DNA of 5,025 nt from Elusimicrobiota bacterium. Its GTDB lineage: Bacteria; Elusimicrobiota; Elusimicrobia; F11. Numbering within the stretch: position 1 is the stretch's first letter; every line of letters begins with the position of its first letter. The notes beneath the pieces were generated by a model. That model searched no databases and had not been told where the DNA came from. It worked only from the letters and a program-made list of their open reading frames with translations. This document shows, one piece after another, positions 4,345-5,025 of this stretch. A program made the position numbers and the translations under genes. The stretch covers positions 1 through 5,025 of the forward strand of contig JAKLIS010000134.1 of NCBI GenBank assembly GCA_022709485.1. Reading direction: 5' to 3'.

Positions 4345-5025
4345 ATGTTAAAACCTGCAAGAAAACTTCAGAACTTGCCCCCATATATTTTTGGCCGGAT
4401 GAAAACCTTGGCCTTGGAAGCCAAGAAAAAAAACTTGGATGTCATTGATCTGTCTATGGGTAACCCCGATTTGCCAACTCCCCAGCCGATTATTGAAAGG
4501 CTGGTGGATACTATTTCCAACCATCCAAATACCATGCGTTATCCCCAAGCCAAAGGAATGCCCAAATTCCGAAAGGCTGTAACCGATTTTATGAAGAGGC
4601 GGTTTGACATCCAGCTGGATCCCGAATCCGAGGTTTTGGCTCTCATTGGATCAAAAGAGGGAATTTCCAATCTTTGCGAATCTTATCTGGAACCGGGGGA
4701 ATTCGCGCTCGTGCCCAATCCTTGTTACCCGGTCCACTTTTTTGGAACGGTCTTGGCGGAAGGGAAAGCCCATCTCATGCCCATCAATGCGGCAAATAAT
4801 TATTTGCCGGATCTGGGAGCCATTCCCAATGATGTTTTAGAGCGGGCAAAAATTTTATTTCTCAATTATCCAAACAATCCCACAACCGCCGTTGTGGAAG
4901 ACATCAAATATTTGGAGGAAGCTGTTCACTTTGCAAAGAAACATCATCTTCTTCTTTGTTATGACAATGCCTATTCGGAGCTCCTTTTTGACAATTATGT
5001 GGCGCCCAGTATATTCCAAGTTCCC
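4345..5025 (+). CDS. PLP-dependent aminotransferase, AlaC/DapL type (3' end beyond window)
   Basis: The frame is open without a stop from the ATG at 4345 to the window edge, giving the first 227 residues of an enzyme normally about 390-410 long. It is a fold-type I, class I/II aminotransferase. Visible landmarks are LPPYIF (11-16), IDLSMGNPDLPTP (34-46), MRYPQAKG (64-71), the GSKEG phosphate-binding turn (102-106), PNPCYPVHFFG (124-134), NYPNNPT (174-180, the Asn contacting the PLP ring hydroxyl), YDNAYSE (206-212, with D207 pairing the PLP nitrogen) and APSIFQVP at the end. The Schiff-base lysine would lie downstream. GSKEG and NYPNNPT are typical of LL-diaminopimelate aminotransferase, while LPPYIF, SMGNPD and APSIxQVP resemble the alanine aminotransferase AlaC, so the substrate is unsettled. 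The start is fixed by an in-frame stop at 4306-4308 with no other ATG between. The ribosome binding site is weak (GCGGA, 4331-4335). Confidence 0.92.
   Translation, partial: MLKPARKLQNLPPYIFGRMKTLALEAKKKNLDVIDLSMGNPDLPTPQPIIERLVDTISNHPNTMRYPQAKGMPKFRKAVTDFMKRRFDIQLDPESEVLALIGSKEGISNLCESYLEPGEFALVPNPCYPVHFFGTVLAEGKAHLMPINAANNYLPDLGAIPNDVLERAKILFLNYPNNPTTAVVEDIKYLEEAVHFAKKHHLLLCYDNAYSELLFDNYVAPSIFQVP

Overview
This window reads as ordinary bacterial chromosome carrying core genes, all on the + strand. It probably comes from a Gram-negative, possibly little-cultured lineage. Gram-negative is inferred from a secreted SurA-type parvulin, which normally serves the periplasm and outer membrane. I cannot fix the phylum from sequence alone. 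Candidate phyla with a moderate-GC genome, such as Elusimicrobiota or Omnitrophota, are guesses. I see no mobile element, CRISPR array, tRNA or rRNA.

Layout: (a) 1-392 holds no convincing complete gene. It may carry the last codons of an upstream gene (stop at 49-51) and has a strong 26-bp dyad at 198-223 that looks like an intrinsic terminator read on the minus strand. (b) 393-1565 encodes an exported peptidyl-prolyl isomerase with a SurA-like N-terminal region and one parvulin domain. (c) 1590-1618 is a good sigma70-type promoter, followed by rplM (L13) and rpsI (S9) in the widely conserved order and only 3 nt apart. (d) A tetratricopeptide-repeat protein follows rpsI. Its frame is open back into rpsI and has no ATG or GTG where one would be expected; its core is an exact 40-residue repeat. 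A weak terminator candidate follows at 3700-3723. (e) 3806-4251 is a self-contained unit: promoter, structured leader, strong Shine-Dalgarno, an HU/IHF-family DNA-binding protein and a terminator. (f) 4345 to the window edge is the first 227 codons of a fold-type I PLP aminotransferase of the AlaC/DapL type.

Together these genes cover envelope protein folding, ribosome assembly, nucleoid structure and amino-acid metabolism. No obviously new multi-gene system is present. The points most worth a second look are the unassigned start of the TPR gene and its coupling to the ribosomal operon, the HU leader that could fold over its own ribosome binding site, the almost leaderless rplM transcript, and the orphan minus-strand terminator at 198-223. 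Four of the five gene starts I can place lack a clear Shine-Dalgarno sequence; only the HU gene has a strong one.
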